Origin: Ganoderma boninense
Taxonomy: Eukaryota; Basidiomycota; Agaricomycetes; Polyporales; Polyporaceae
Length of the DNA: 64,000 bases
Assembly: GCA_002900995.3 (NCBI GenBank)
Contig: CM035307.1
Location: 4,092,001-4,156,000 of the forward strand
Direction of reading: 5' to 3'
Below the pieces are notes generated by a model, which was not told the DNA's origin, did not search any database, and saw only the letters and a list, made by a program, of their open reading frames with translations. The translations under genes and the position numbers were made by a program. This document shows, piece after piece, positions 43,909-56,450 of this stretch. Numbering within the stretch: the first letter of the stretch is position 1; every line of letters begins with the position of its first letter.

Positions 43909-46900
43909 GAAGTCGATTCCGGGCTCTCAAATATGACCAAACGGTTGATAGCCTAACAGGTTAGACGTAAAGCGCAGATAATAGAAACCAGACAATGGCT
44001 CGCCGTTTGGAGGGCGGACGATCCTGCTGGATGCGGTCTATCGCACATCTGCGGCAAGATCGCTCGGCGTGCCGCGCCCTCTATGACAATGCACGAAAGA
44101 CGGTGAAGTGAGAGGCCGGTGAAGCGACGCCACGCGAACAACAAAGGGTGATCAGAGAGCTCAACGAAGACTAACCTTGCTGTCCGAGGGGAGACTGGGC
44201 TACTTTCCGGCTGCGCTGGGGCGAGAGACTGGGCATAATCTGCAGCGGACTCTGGAGACCAAAGTCGCTGGATGGGGGGAGGAGAGAGGTGATACGTCGG
44301 AAAGGATAAACGTGCGGGGCGAGGAGATCGCACCTTCATAGGTGGCAGCGGCCCATTGTACTCGCGTTTCCAACGTGGCGGACGAGTGTGCGGGTACAAG
44401 GACGTCGTCCTCTACACAACGCGGTGGGCGGCCGGGTATGGCAGGTCATGGTTGCCTCGAGGCTGATTACCGCCGTTCGCAGCCCCCGGACCGGTGGGCC
44501 ACATTCAGCCCCTGCGCGCGCCGTGCCCTGGCGGAGTCCTGTCGGGTTCTTGCGTTCATGTCCGCGTCGCTGCCCGAACGTTCGAATCGACGCAGAAGGC
44601 AAAAATGCCACTTCTTGGGGGGCGCAGGTGAGCCTAAGCGACCGCCACGCCCGCCGCGCTCTGCCACGCCTCAGCGCCTCCGCGCTCCCAGACCCCAGCC
44701 CATGCCCAACACACATTGTCTCGTTCCTCATCCCAGCCTAATTGCCAGAAGCCCGCCAAGCGATGATATCGAAAGATAGAAACTGACAAACGGACGCCAC
44801 AGAGAGGGCGCCGCGCATGCGCTGCCGGGATTGGTGAGTCATTTCGATGCACCTTCCATATTCATTGCCCCAATGCCATATCGATGGACATTGGGCTGTG
44901 GGCAAGGACGGGTAGTTGTGATCGCTTACCAGCACCTTCACGGCTAGGTACACGTGGATGCCTAAAAGAACACGGAAGCTCTCTTCGCCGACGACAACCA
45001 ACAAGTCGTGGTGATATTAGAACCCGCCCACACCCCGCAACATGAGTGCGCCTGTATCAGTGATCAGGCCGGGGAGCGGGAGCTCGCAGAATCGAGTGTC
45101 GAATGCACAGCAGCGTTCCAAATTCGCCCTCGCGTCGTTCGAGGGTACATCCATTTGCACGCGTAGGCAGGATGTTCGACTCGCTCGACGCGACGGGGCT
45201 GCGGTGACCGGTGAAGGGGCGTCGGCACTTTGCGCGGTGACACACTGGAGACACATGGTGTCCACGCGACTGGTGGATGGAAGGCCTCCCACAGCAACCA
45301 AGACAAATGTCATCCCACCCGCATTGCACCGAAGATTCCATGTGAGTGCATCGTCGTATTCTCCGTTCGAGACGACAACCGCGAGGCAAAGCTCTCCTGA
45401 TCAGGAAGAGATGAGCGTGGGGTGAGGAGAACGGCGGTAGATTCACCGCCTGGCTGGCTATGGCTATGGTCATAGCCATAACCAGCCATGATGGTCGCTT
45501 GGACCCCGCTTGAAGTCCACCAAGTCGACGATCGAGATAATTGAGAAAACGGCGAAACTTCACTTGGCTTCAGCCGTCCGCGCAACATCCCCACGGAGTG
45601 CGGCAGAGAGCGCAAAGACACTCCTTCCTCTACTCCCCCTGAAATTTCCAGGGAAGTTTTTAATATCATGTTTCCTCGACTTGTGGCTGAATCCTAGAAA
45701 GCACGGGGAATGGGTAGGAATTCGCTGCTCAGGATAATGGAGAGTAGATGGTGCCGAGCGGGATCAACCCGACGGTGCCGCACTCGACTGCCTGAAGGAC
45801 CCCTCCGAGTTGAGGAAATTCACGCTGACGACAAGGGGGAGCGGCGTCCTTCAAGGCGGGTTTCGTGCTTTCTGGCACGTCATTGCCGTTACGTGGTCCC
45901 CGGGCCCGCGTGTGCCTTTCCGGACCAGGATAGAGACCAGGAAGCGCGAATGCATTTGCTTGCTCCGCGAGCGGGTGCATTCGCTCTTGTGATCACATAT
46001 CAAAAACCACCGGTGCGCCGCGCTCCAAAAGAAGTTGCGCAATCCTCGTACCTTCCTGATTCTGGCGTGATCTTTCGGATGTTTGCTCTACGTCTGGCTA
46101 TGCAGCGAGCGAGTTTTCCGGACTTCTCTGTAGCTTTGGTCTCGTGCCAAGATGGACGCAAGGCGGAAGAGTTGGCGTCAAGTGAGTTCGCTCGGCTGTG
46201 TGTTGAGAACGGTTCTGCGCCGGGCCATTCGAGACCCCGCGGACGCTGGACGGGAAGAAGGGACCAGGCTTCCGGGCCCGGTTTCTGTGCGCAGCAGGCG
46301 TCCTGTTCTTGTTCTTCGTCAGATATCCTATTCCGTGCCTTCCATTTCACACATTGACCGTAAGACCCGCATATATGTACTCACTGTGACCTCATCGCTG
46401 CTTTTAGAAGTAGCCGCCTCAATTCTCCGTTTTAATTGTCTCTCCCTAACGCCCTGATGTCACATCCAGCGCCCCCACCGGTGTTGAAGGAGCATCACCT
46501 CGAAGCCCCAAGGGACGAGAATAAAACCGAGAATTGAGAGAGGCGAGTGGGCTAAGTATCCCTGGCATGCCTACCGCTGGTGAGAGGTGGTATACTTCCG
46601 AGAGCTCGACCCAGCTCGTTGCAAGCGGTGAGCACGATACTTGCTTCAATTTCCTTTGCGTTTACTTCTGGAGACCGCCGCAGATCCCTTCCAAACGTTG
46701 TTCCATGCCAGATCCGCGTGTTCTTTGCGTGGTCTGTCAGTGTGTACGTCATCCGAATCTCTCGCTCGGCAAATCCCTGACACCGCCACGGCTCTCCAGT
46801 AAATACCGTTCGGCAATCGTCGCTTAGGCCTTGCGTCCTCTGAACAATGAAGGGCCGTCTGTATAGGAAGTACTTAAGGTGCGTTTTGAAGACTTTCTCC

Positions 46901-47867
46901 GCATGCGAAGACTTTACGGCACTGTGAGTGGTGTTGACTTGGACATGGTTTAGGCGTGGCGTGTGCAGGGAGCAGAAAATTCCGGGACATCGGGTGGCAT
47001 GCGGCTCGGCATGAAGGATGGGAGGCAAGAATGATGACAAGGACAAGTCGGTCCACAAGGACCGCTGCGGGCAATTTCGTTTCGACCTCCTTTCCATCGA
47101 ATAACGCACTGACCGGTCAACAATGCCTTTGCGCACTCACCCATCGGCCTCGACGCCGACTTAGTCCGGGTTATCTTCCCGGGCCGTGTCCCTCCTGTCG
47201 TTCGGATCTCTTTCAAGTCATAGTAAGCTTGCCAGAGGCCATCGTCCGAAGCTCAGTTCTGACGCCGGACTGCCAGAAGTTCTCAACTCCAAAATTAGCA
47301 TGCGATGCTGATGTGGGCCGTCGTGTTTCCCGGTCGTCTTCCGCCCATTTCCATGTCAGCATTGTGCACATTGCACAAGTGGCCATAGTTGCCCAAGGAC
47401 ACTGGTGAGCCTTCCATTCGCTGCAGCCTGCAGTAAGGCCCCTACAGTCAATTTAACCATCACTCTTCGGTGATAGCTTTCCTTCCAGGCTCTCAAACCC
47501 ACTGCGCGACTGGTAGCCTCGGTTTTCAGGCGACTCCGATGGGCGAGCCGCCGAAATGGTGCTCGTCCACACCGAGCACATCGATCTTCATGGCCAATGC
47601 ATATGAACCATCATGCAGACAAGTCCTACGGCTATAAACCCCTCTAACCCCAACGTCGTATATCCTCCCCCCACCCAGGGGGGGGCTCCCATGGAGGCGA
47701 GACATTGGAGCGTGGGGCTATTCCTCTGTCATACGCGCTCCGTAGCGCGGCGGAATGGAACACCTTTCATGGAGGTGTTCAACCTGGCGCTGACGCTCCC
47801 GTGCCGATTTCTCCTGCTCCTGGTATGGAATCCACGGGTCTACTATTCTTTCGACACCGTCCTTTCC
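43909..47867. other. Long intergenic region (about 4 kb)
   Basis: Apart from the possible exon near 44174-44339 and the palindrome at 45451-45488, I see no gene, RNA or transposon. Frames longer than 100 codons overlap in several phases and lack motifs or consistent splicing. The end contains the promoter of the first DUF6534-like gene. Confidence 0.5.
45451..45488. repeat. 38 bp near-perfect palindrome
   Basis: Arms of 18 bases (17 paired) around a 2-base loop; the core is ATGGCTATG-gt-CATAGCCAT. It could extrude as a cruciform or form a short hairpin RNA. Confidence 0.8.
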
Positions 47868-47879
47868 TATAATATATAT
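47868..47879 (+). promoter_or_regulatory. TATA-like element of DUF6534-like gene 1
   Basis: ctataatatata, 84-95 bases before the start codon at 47963. A counterpart (ctataata, 51364-51371) lies at the same distance before the second copy, so the core promoter was duplicated with the gene. Confidence 0.5.
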
Positions 47880-47962
47880 CCCGCCCGTCACTCACGAGAG
47901 TGCTTCCTCGACACCTCCCCCGTGCCATCTCACCGCACGGCGCACCCGTCTCCCAGCTTGCC

Positions 47963-50128
47963 ATGGTCGCCTCTGTCGACCATCCCATTCTGCCGCCAAC
48001 ACAAGTGACGATCGGGTGTATTCTGTTGGGCGTTGGTGTCGCACTCCTGTAAGTGCCCGTGCGCGCGTTTCTGAGCGCGATATTTTTTCGCGGGCTCACA
48101 GTCGCAATTTTAGGTTGTCCGGTATATTATTGTGCCAAGGCTACAGCTACTTCAGGACATATCGAGACGACCCTAAAGCCATCAAGCTGACGGTGGGCGG
48201 CACCGTTGTGCACCACAATGTCGCATGGGCTCAACTTAGAGGCTCACAGGTTGCTGTAATTCTGTACGAGGACCTCTAGTCTGCGTGCCAACATTCAACG
48301 TGTGCCTATTGAACACTTCGATTTTCTTAGGCTGGCAAACGCTGCCAACTTGGGCCTGGCAATGCATTTCAGGTGCGTTTCGTATTCATGCCACTGATTA
48401 GTCGGCTACGGTCAGAAGCTCACTGAAAGCACGGCGCAGTTGCTACTACATCGTCCTGAACTATCAAGAATCAGATTTGTTCACTCATGTACCAATGTAT
48501 GCCGTCTACTGTAATTTGTCCTTACCTGTATCCCGCAACGAACTTTTTATCCACAGCTCCGTCATAGTATGTCACCTCACTCTTTTCCGAGCCTCCACCG
48601 TCCGGCCATTGACTCAATCTACAGCTCACGCCTATTTCTATTGTAAGTTTCTACTCTTCCTCACGACATGTGACCAAGTCTGATGTCCATCAGCTCCTCT
48701 GCATTTCACCATGCCAATAGTGCGTCATAGAGTTCATATTTAATCTCACGACGCCCTCGTATTTAACCATTCTCTGTCTTTGGCAGCGTTCACACCAGGC
48801 GAACGTTTCTTAGCAAGTCATGCCCACTGTCGTTTCTCCAGGACCGGTACTGACTATCATAACAGTCCTCCCTCAGAGGTGTCGGTGGGCGTTCGTTGGC
48901 CTTGCAGTAAGCTCCAGAGTTTCTTCGCTTTTGATGATGCCGGGTATTACTGACCTGTATCCGAGGTCTTGCTATACAGTTCTGCTGCGGGTAAGGCCCG
49001 CATGGTCGGATATGCTTACTTATCTGAATGTCCTTCGTTGACGCAACGCTTCCGGGTTCTGCAGCTCTCATCGTCGGTAAGCATCTCCATCTCCATCATG
49101 ATCGCAGCTGATCCTGATTTTCTCCCCAGTTCTCACCGTGCGCGTGTAGGCAGACAAGCCCGTACTCAATTCCCTGCTGTCCGCCACCGCTGACAGCGCG
49201 TTTAGAGCATCTCTACCGCGGCCCTTCGAGTTCGAGCAATGGCTGAGGTACAAGGTCCGTCTCGGCCCGTCATCATACTGCGGTGCGACCATACCTTTCT
49301 CAATCGGTCGATCCATGCTGCAAAGTGGCTCGTGTCCGCCGCCTTCGGCTTCTCGGTGGTGGGCGATATGGCTCTGGCATGTATTTTAGGCGTGGTCCTG
49401 CATGTCAGCCGTACTGGCCTGAAACGGTAAGCTCCGGCTCAGAGTCCGGTCCCAACGACAGATCTTGCAAGGGCTGACTTTGTCTTTGTATGACTTGCGA
49501 CCCGCTGTTCAACAGGACCGACGCGGTCCTCAATGCTATTATCGCCAGCGCCTTCAGAAGTGCGATTTTTACGAGGCAATGCTTACACGTTGCACTACCG
49601 GGGTTCGCTGCATCACTGAGATTTCTTCTTCTTCTTCTTCTTTTGTTCTCTTTTGGCAGCATGCTGAGCTTGTTGTGCCTGCTAGTGGTGAGTGCACGAT
49701 TTCGACGTGCCCATCTTACATCGGACCTGAGATCTATCTATGTATCTTTACAGGCGGTGTTCGAGGGAAAGAACATGTTTGTGGCACCCCTCAGCCTGGC
49801 AGCCGCGAAGCGTGAGTCCCGAATCCTCGTGGCAAAGGCACTCCTTCTCTCCTTCCAGAACTGACTCTGACCGTGACGGCCAGTTTACGGAAACACGACG
49901 CTCGTGACGTAAGTCCTCGCCCCCTCACCCCGCTGGGCGTCCTTCGCTCTAACTCGTTTGGTACTGAAACACACGACTGGCAATTTCAGGTTGAACATTC
50001 GGCGGGATATGTGGGAAATGTTTCAGGCACCTCCGGGAAGCGATTTCCTGTTCGGCAGCTTGAGCGTCTTCCGTCGTCGGGATGCCACTCAGCCCGACGG
50101 AGGGATAGGGTCCTCGGCCAGAGAGTGA
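47963..50128 (+). CDS. DUF6534-like multi-pass membrane protein (tandem copy 1)
   Basis: An agaricomycete-expanded family of seven-pass-like membrane proteins of unknown role. Well-placed exons: 47963-48048, 48114-48192, 48250-48263, 48331-48372, 48440-48496, ..., about 49151-49250, 49326-49426, 49516-49575, 49660-49687, 49754-49811, 49884-49908 and 49990-50128. Reading order: PPTQVTIGCILLGVGVALL, LSGILLCQGYSYFRTYRDDP, CYYIVLNYQESDLFTHVPM, FEFEQWLRYKWLVSAAFGFS, VVLHVSRTGLKRTDAVLNAI, KNMFVAPLSLAAAK and LNIRRDMWEMFQAPPG. The exons between 48500 and 49100 are only partly resolved. The 14-base third exon is tiny but conserved in copy 2. The intron after 49575 starts with GC instead of GT. A (TTC)n tract sits in that intron. 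Confidence 0.75.
49623..49643 (+). repeat. (TTC)n microsatellite in an intron
   Basis: About seven TTC units just upstream of the acceptor at 49659. It serves as an extended polypyrimidine tract and is absent from the second gene copy. Confidence 0.85.
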
Positions 50129-51363
50129 GCAGTCTAAAGAGAGTACGACGACCACATGCTGGCAGTGGCAGCATTAACGGCGGAAGGCAGCCATTGAGGG
50201 GCCTGGGGCGACAGTAGCACTCCGATCGCGGGTCAGACGCGGACCGCGGCCGGACCGAGCAGCAGTGAACGACGATGTTCCAGGTTTCATCAAAGAGCGT
50301 ATGTCTACGTCGATTGTGATTAAAAATTGCGGGACATCCTACTCAGCAGGGGCAGCTGCAAGCTTCAAAGCTTCACGGCCGAGACGATGTCAAGGCACTT
50401 CAATTACCAAATTTGGATGAGAGGCATCTGATTTGGTCTCAAGTGCTCCCAGCTGCGGTTCGGCGCTCAGCTTTTGAGCGGGAACTTACTACTTGTTTTC
50501 GTTTGGAACACTGTTCGAGACATGGGCCCCACACAACTTTAGTGGAACCTCAGTAAACCCTCACTTGCCAATTCTCCTTTCTTCCCGAAGGCCACCTTTG
50601 CCCGAGTTCCTTCACACTCGAACCTTGAACTCCTCCGGCAACTTGAGTCGGGGAGTGGTCCAGGCATGATATTTTCCGGTTTTATTCCTTCCATTCTATG
50701 TCGAGCAGCGTTGCCTACTACAGCATAGCCGTGGCTATTTGTATCGAAGACGCTGGTAAGTCTTGCTCTCCCTGTGAACTACTCAACAATGAACTTAACG
50801 ACCATCCCCCGATAACAAGACTCGCTCGTGTTCTTCCAGGCTCTCCCAACCATCCCGCGACAGATGTATTTGTTTCGGCTCTCTGCGATGCCAACCACCT
50901 TACCCCGTACCAGTGCCAGCGAGCCGCCAAAACGACGCCCATCCACAACTTTACCTTATTCAGCCATGAGGAGTCACACCCTGCGGCTACCGGTCGCCAT
51001 TTATAATGGCGCAGCTATTTACGCTGGGCGAAAATGCAGGGGCAGGACTCTGATTCAGGATCAGCGATGAGTGAGTATAGTCTTTCAAGTTATCTCCAAT
51101 TCATATTTGTATATCTGAACTAGTAGCCAAAGACAATGACTCGGAACAACAATTCTTGAACATGGTCTCAGGCCTCTGTGGTAACTTCCGCGCCCCGTAA
51201 TTGCCGCGGAATGGAAGACCGTTCTCGCTAGAGCTCGATACTTCCGGGAATGCTGTCCGGCCGCCGCATGAGACATCGCCGCCGCTGACACTTCCACACG
51301 GATATCTCTCTTTCCTGGTACAGCATCGGTGGGCCTACTGCTGTTTTTCGAACTTCGTGTTCG
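50129..51363. other. Spacer between the DUF6534-like genes, with one doubtful small gene
   Basis: ATG at 50698 opens MSSSVAYYSIAVAICIEDA; it could splice (gtaagt at 50756 to caag at 50820) into a frame ending near 51070, giving an orphan of about 105 residues. It has no motif and is not scored as a gene. The remainder shows nothing. Confidence 0.35.
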
Positions 51364-51455
51364 CCTATAATACCCTGCCTGTCTCTCGCAAGAGTGCATC
51401 TTTGACGCCTCCCTCTTCCCCCTCACTATTATCTACCTGTCTCTCTCAGCTTACC

Positions 51456-53657
51456 ATGGACTCCTCCAACTATCCTGTCCTGCCGCCAACACAAGCGACT
51501 ATTGGAGGTATTCTGTTGGGTGTTTGCACGGCGCTCCTGCAAGTACCTTCCATTTCAGAGCGATACCTTATTATGCACTCACAATCAGCCGTAGATTCTA
51601 CGGTATATTGTTGTGTCAAGCTTATTGGTACTTCAAAACGTATGAAGACGACCCTAAAAGCCTCAAGCTTACGGTGCGTCTCATGCCCTACGTGGCCGCG
51701 GGTGTTCATCCAGAAAATGCGTCCATTAGGTCGCTGCAATTTTGTACGAGCATATCTAGTTCAAGCCTTTCCGAACTCTCACATACCCGCGAACACACGT
51801 CGGGTTTTGAAGGTTGACAAATGCCGTGAACCTGGGCCTCGCAACGCATACCTGGTCTGACTTACATGCCACTACCTAGTCCGTGGTCTGAACTTGACCG
51901 AAAACACAACGCAGTTACGACTACCTCGTCCTGAACTATCAAAAACCAGATTTGTTCACCCATGTACCAATGTGAGACGTCTCATTCTGACTTTCTCAAT
52001 GGCCACCACTGAACCGGATTTGCACAGCTCTCTCACAGTATGCTGCCCTGCATGATCTCTCTTTCAATTGATCAATCTCAGGTCATTGATTCGACATTCA
52101 GCTCACACCTATTTCTGTGGTGAGGTTCACTTTTCCCTGGGACATGAAACATTTCTAGTGCTGACCGAGTCGGATGTCCATCAGCTCCTCTGCATCGCAC
52201 CGTGCCAGTAGTGCGTGGCAAAGTCCATCTTTCGTCTTAGACGAGCCCCGACGAGTCACTCTTCTTTGGCGGCAGCGTTCACACCCAGCGAACATTTCTT
52301 AGTAAGTCATGCTAACGATCACTCGGATCCTAGGACGTCACTGACAACCAGCAAAGTTCTCCCTCAGAGCTGCAGGCGGATTTTCATTGCCTTCTCAGTA
52401 AGCTCCCCTGCTTCCTCGCTCTCGATGTCGAGGTGGTATGTAGTATTGACCCGTTTCCAAGGTCTTGATGTATACTTCTGCTGCGGGTGAGCCTCCCGTC
52501 GGATATATAAATGCACTTTGCTAAGGTTAACGCTTCCGGATTTTACAGCTTTCATCGTCGGTAAGCATCCGCGGAGAGTCGGAGGTCCATCGCGGCTGCT
52601 TCCGAGGCTTAGATGCCTTTTTGTCCTGTCGTTGACTTTGATCCTCTCTCCAGTTCTCACAGTGCAGTTGTAGGCAGATACGACTGCGACCTGATGTCCG
52701 CCGCTGACAGCTACGCATTTAGAACGACTACGCCGCGGCCCTTCACGTTCGAACGATGGCTCAAATACAAGGTCCGTCTCCGCTAGTAGTGACCCTATCG
52801 CAATGCGGCCACATCTTGCTGATGTATCTGGTTCACTGTGCTGCGAAGTGGCTCGTCTCCGCCGCCTTCGGCTGCCCAGTGGTGTGTGATCTGGCTCTGG
52901 CATGTGTTCTCGGCATAGTCCTGCATGTCAGCCGTACCGGCCTCAAACGGCGAGTTGTCTCAGACCAACTCAGCCTACATATCAAGGACTGACTTTGTTT
53001 GCGACCTGTTTGTCAACAGGACCGACGCTGTCCTCAATTCGATCATCATCAACGCCTTTAGAAGTGCGGTTGTTACCAGGTAAGATGTGCCGCACTGTCC
53101 ACTCGATTATTAGAAAGTTAACTGACGGGACTTGTATACTTAGCATGCTGAGTATCCTGTGCCTGGTAGTCGTGAGTGTGCCGATTTTCAGGGCGAGCGC
53201 ACGCGACTACATGCAGAAGCCCACAGGCGGTCTTCGAGGGCAAGAACCTATTTATTTTCCCTTTAAGCCTGGCGGTCGCGAAGAGTAAGTTTAAGTTCCC
53301 CGTGAACTTTCCTCCTCTTTCCAGAACTGACTCTGGTGGCCAGTTTATGCAAATGCGACGCTCATTACGTCAGTTGCATTCTGCGCTACTACGCTGTGTA
53401 TACCCATATCATCCTCTGACGCGGTTGCCATGTATATTTGCAGGCTGAATACTCGGCGCGATATGAGGGAGAGGCTCATCACGCCTCCTGGGAGCGATCT
53501 CCTGTTCGGGAGCATCTTCCGTTGCGCACCGCGACAGCATTGGTGGAGCAGGAGTACGACGCAGCCAGAGGAGGGTGCGGGGATAGTATCCGCCCCCAAT
53601 GGATGCACACTGGATAGCGAAGTGCGACAATCCGAGTCCGAGTCAGAGTCGGCGTGA
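51456..53657 (+). CDS. DUF6534-like membrane protein (tandem copy 2, degenerating)
   Basis: Direct paralogue of the gene 3.5 kb upstream, with matching exon layout and promoter spacing. The exons include 51456-51538, 51595-51673 and the final exon from about 53443 to 53657. Segments correspond one for one: PPTQATIGGILLGVCTALL, FYGILLCQAYWYFKTYEDDP, YLVLNYQKPDLFTHVPM, WLVSAAFGCPVVCDLALACV, VLHVSRTGLKR, KNLFIFPLSLAVAK and LNTRRDMRERLITPPGSDLL. Signs of decay: the first intron begins GC (51539) where copy 1 has GT; the donor after GLKR is also GC (52950); and the exon that should encode the segment before FTFERWLKYK has a TGA (52692-52694) in the frame used by copy 1. It may still be expressed through an alternative acceptor just after 52710. 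Confidence 0.68.
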
Positions 53658-53797
53658 AGCTGGCCCAGCTGCTGTGCGCTGTCGCTGATGGATTCTATGA
53701 GCATATTCTCGCAATTTATTGTGTTGTTCTCAAGAACCGTCGATTCCAAAACAGTCATTTCAATAGAAAAACAGGCGTAAACCACTTAGAAATCGTT

Positions 53798-56031
53798 TCA
53801 ACTCGTCCTCTGGCGCTTCACCGTCGCCGCTGCTCGTCTCGGGCGACCCGTCGAAGGGGGAGGCAAGTCCTCCGGCATTCCCTCATAGCTATCGTCGCTG
53901 CCAGCCTCGACATTCACTGCTCCATCGTCCTCCGAATCCGATTCAATTTCGATGGTTTTCCGCTTTGACCCTGTTCCCCTCCGTTCATTCCTGGGTTGAT
54001 TTTGAGCCTGAGGGGCACGAGCTTCCGCTTTGAGGGCCTTACGCCTCTGTTTCTCGAGTGCCTTCTCTCTTTCGAGCTCAATCCACTTGGGAACGTTACG
54101 GACGAGCACCTGAATGAACTCAGCCTCGTACCCCACGCACGTCATCCGATACGTCCCGATTTCCTAGTCCGAGCATTGAATTATATCATCATATCAACAC
54201 GTTCAGGTTTGATAGGCACACCCACCTGTTCGCCACGATCAAATGCGCCGATGACGTCCTCTTCGGTGAGGTTGGCCCGAATATGGTTAATCCTGGGCAA
54301 TTCCCGGTTGACTTGCTGCTGTGTGATCTTGTAGTCCGCCCCTCGCTGTTTGCGGAGCCAGATCTCCACGCAGTTTTCCGCGCCGAAGGTTTTCGTGAGG
54401 ATGGCCTTCGTCCAGGCCCGCCTCACCTGTGCTCGTCCCAACGATGAGCCATGCGATAGAGCGCAAGGAAAGGGGATAGAGGAGGACGCACCCCAGTCCT
54501 TTGCTGCGTCCAGTCGTACGCCGTGAGAGACAGGCCAGGCTCGAACTTGTACTGACCCATGTACACCCATTTGCCAGGAGCGACGCGGATGAATGTCCGG
54601 CGGATGTCGCGCTTATCATTTTCGGCTCTGTAACTCCTGAAGAACAGCCCTGAGTGCCCTGGCCTCGTGGGCGCGTGCGGATTGAGGTCGAGCGTGAGGA
54701 AGATCCAGTCCGAGAGCCCATGCCACTCTAGCTTATCTTCCGCCGGCTGGGGTCCGACCTCTTGAGTGTTGCCACCGTAGAGGTGCGATATGTAGTTGCG
54801 GTGGAGCGGGAACTCGGCCACCTCCTTCGGGAGCGGGACGGGGTACTTGCGATTGATTCCCTCCCAAGTCAACGCGTTGAGGACAAACTCGTCGCTCAGG
54901 ATTAGATCCTTTTTGACTTTGACATCGGGCTATACAAGCACGATACGCCATCGTTGACGTTAGCGTCACGGTCTGGTGATACTCGATCAGGAACGCAAAA
55001 GTCACATCGGCACACGTACATTTCGTAGGTTCTCGACGGCAGTGTGCAAGACCTCCCTGACTTCGGCCGGGCCATGATCCTCCAGCGCTACGAGCGGCAT
55101 CATCTCGTCCTCGGGTTCAGGTTTAATGACGGACAAGTTCTGGTGGTTCTGATCCAGGCGCATCGGCCCTGCTAGTTGACGCTGTTCATGTTGCTGACTA
55201 GCAGCACTGGCGGCCTGTCGTCGACGGACTTCCTTCAGCCTAGGCAGCAGGACCTCCACGGTAGGGCGTATTCGGCCGTCACGAAAATTGCGCTGCGCCT
55301 GTAGTGGAGGCTGAGGCGGCTCGGGGAAAGGCAGAGGTGACTGAAGACGCTGAGGCGAAAGGGAAGGACGACGTTCAGGGGGAGGTGAGGGCTGACGTTG
55401 CGGCGAAGGTGGAGGGGAAGGCCCTCGGTCAACTTGGGACCAATGATTTTGTGCAGGGTAGTCCTACATTCATCATAACGTCACTGACCCAGGCTATACG
55501 CACATCACGAACGTACTGGAGGATCCACATCGTCTTCAAGTTTGTTTACTGCCGGAGTAGGCCTCGGAATGTATAGTTGCCCATCAGCGCCGCGATCCCA
55601 AAGGCGAGCAGGGGAAAGGATTGGTTTCGTCTCGCACTTGGTGTGTTCTTGCTTGGTATCCTCCGGTTTGACGTTCATCGGTTCCTTGTCTTTGTGCTTC
55701 ACTGCATGAAGGTAGGTAAGTCTAAACATCGTCTCGAAGCTCTGTGAATCCTCCTCCTCACATCCGCCACGACCGTCAGAAGGCTCGTCTTTCTTGACTG
55801 ATGTTCTGAGAGCAATCGTTGGATCGGGATCGAATCCAGACGGGATCCTGATTCCCCAAGCATCGGAGTTTTCCTGTATAAATACGCCGTCAGCATCATG
55901 CGCGGAAGGACAAACGGATCTTGCGAGGGCACCTTCGTCTCCTCGCGATCCATTCTCATCTTGTCTTCTTCCTGGTCCACCTTCACTCTGCCAGCGCCTA
56001 GTTTTCCCTGCTTTTTGGTGTGTGCGGACAT
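53798..56031 (-). CDS. DUF6697-like protein (copy 2)
   Basis: Same family as the gene at 37.7-39.7 kb, same strand. It starts MSAHTKKQGKLGAGRVKVDQ at 56031, and the next exon begins ENSDAWGIRIPSGFDPDPTI (from about 55873). Then come a Pro/Gln-rich stretch (QPSPPPERRPSLSPQRLQSP), a linker TVEVLLPRLKEVRRRQ, and the conserved block ISHLYGGNTQEVGPQPAEDK, WIFLTLDLNPHAPTRPGHSG, FIRVAPGKWVYMGQYKFEPG, WTKAILTKTFGAENCVEIWL, EEDVIGAFDRGEQ and RMTCVGYEAEFIQVLVRNVP, ending in a basic/acidic tail with KKRK-like clusters. The conserved block is collinear with copy 1 (GGNT ... LNPHAP/WNPHGP ... GKW-Y-G-Y ... CVGY), but the flanks are unrelated, so the two are old paralogues. About seven introns of normal size are present. 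Confidence 0.75.
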
Positions 56032-56450
56032 GTCATAAACTGACCGAGGAGCTCTTGGTAGCCGAAGGAGATGATAATCGATGAGCGTCGAGGGCGCATG
56101 ATGGCAGGCTCGCTTGTGGGTTAACGTTCACCGTTCCCGGTCGCCTGCTTCTGCAGCGTGGCAAGGTCGTACACCCCACAACTTAAACTTTAACTTAGAC
56201 GAGGTGAGCAACACGTGACCGTGCGCCACAACAACCGTCTGGCGGGTCGCGACATTCAAATGAGGGCGTTACGAACAGCCTCGTTTTTCCGGCTTGAGCT
56301 TGCACTACTGAAAACGTCGAAAAGAAGGTAACTACTAGCCAGGAACACGATACCCTGGTCAGGTTTTGATAGAACAGTGAACTCCCCCACTGGCAACTCA
56401 CGGGTATATCTGTCTGCGCCGCCGCCGATCGTCTTCGCAGCCTGCCCCTC
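56032..56450. other. Short intergenic region
   Basis: About 420 bases between the start of the DUF6697-like gene and the stop of the GH79-like gene on the same strand. It holds the promoter of the former and the 3' end of the latter; nothing else is seen. Confidence 0.55.

Noticed and set aside
50698..51070. Small two-exon gene between the DUF6534-like copies
   Set aside because: No motif, no conserved composition and only a weak acceptor; noted in the spacer entry but not called.
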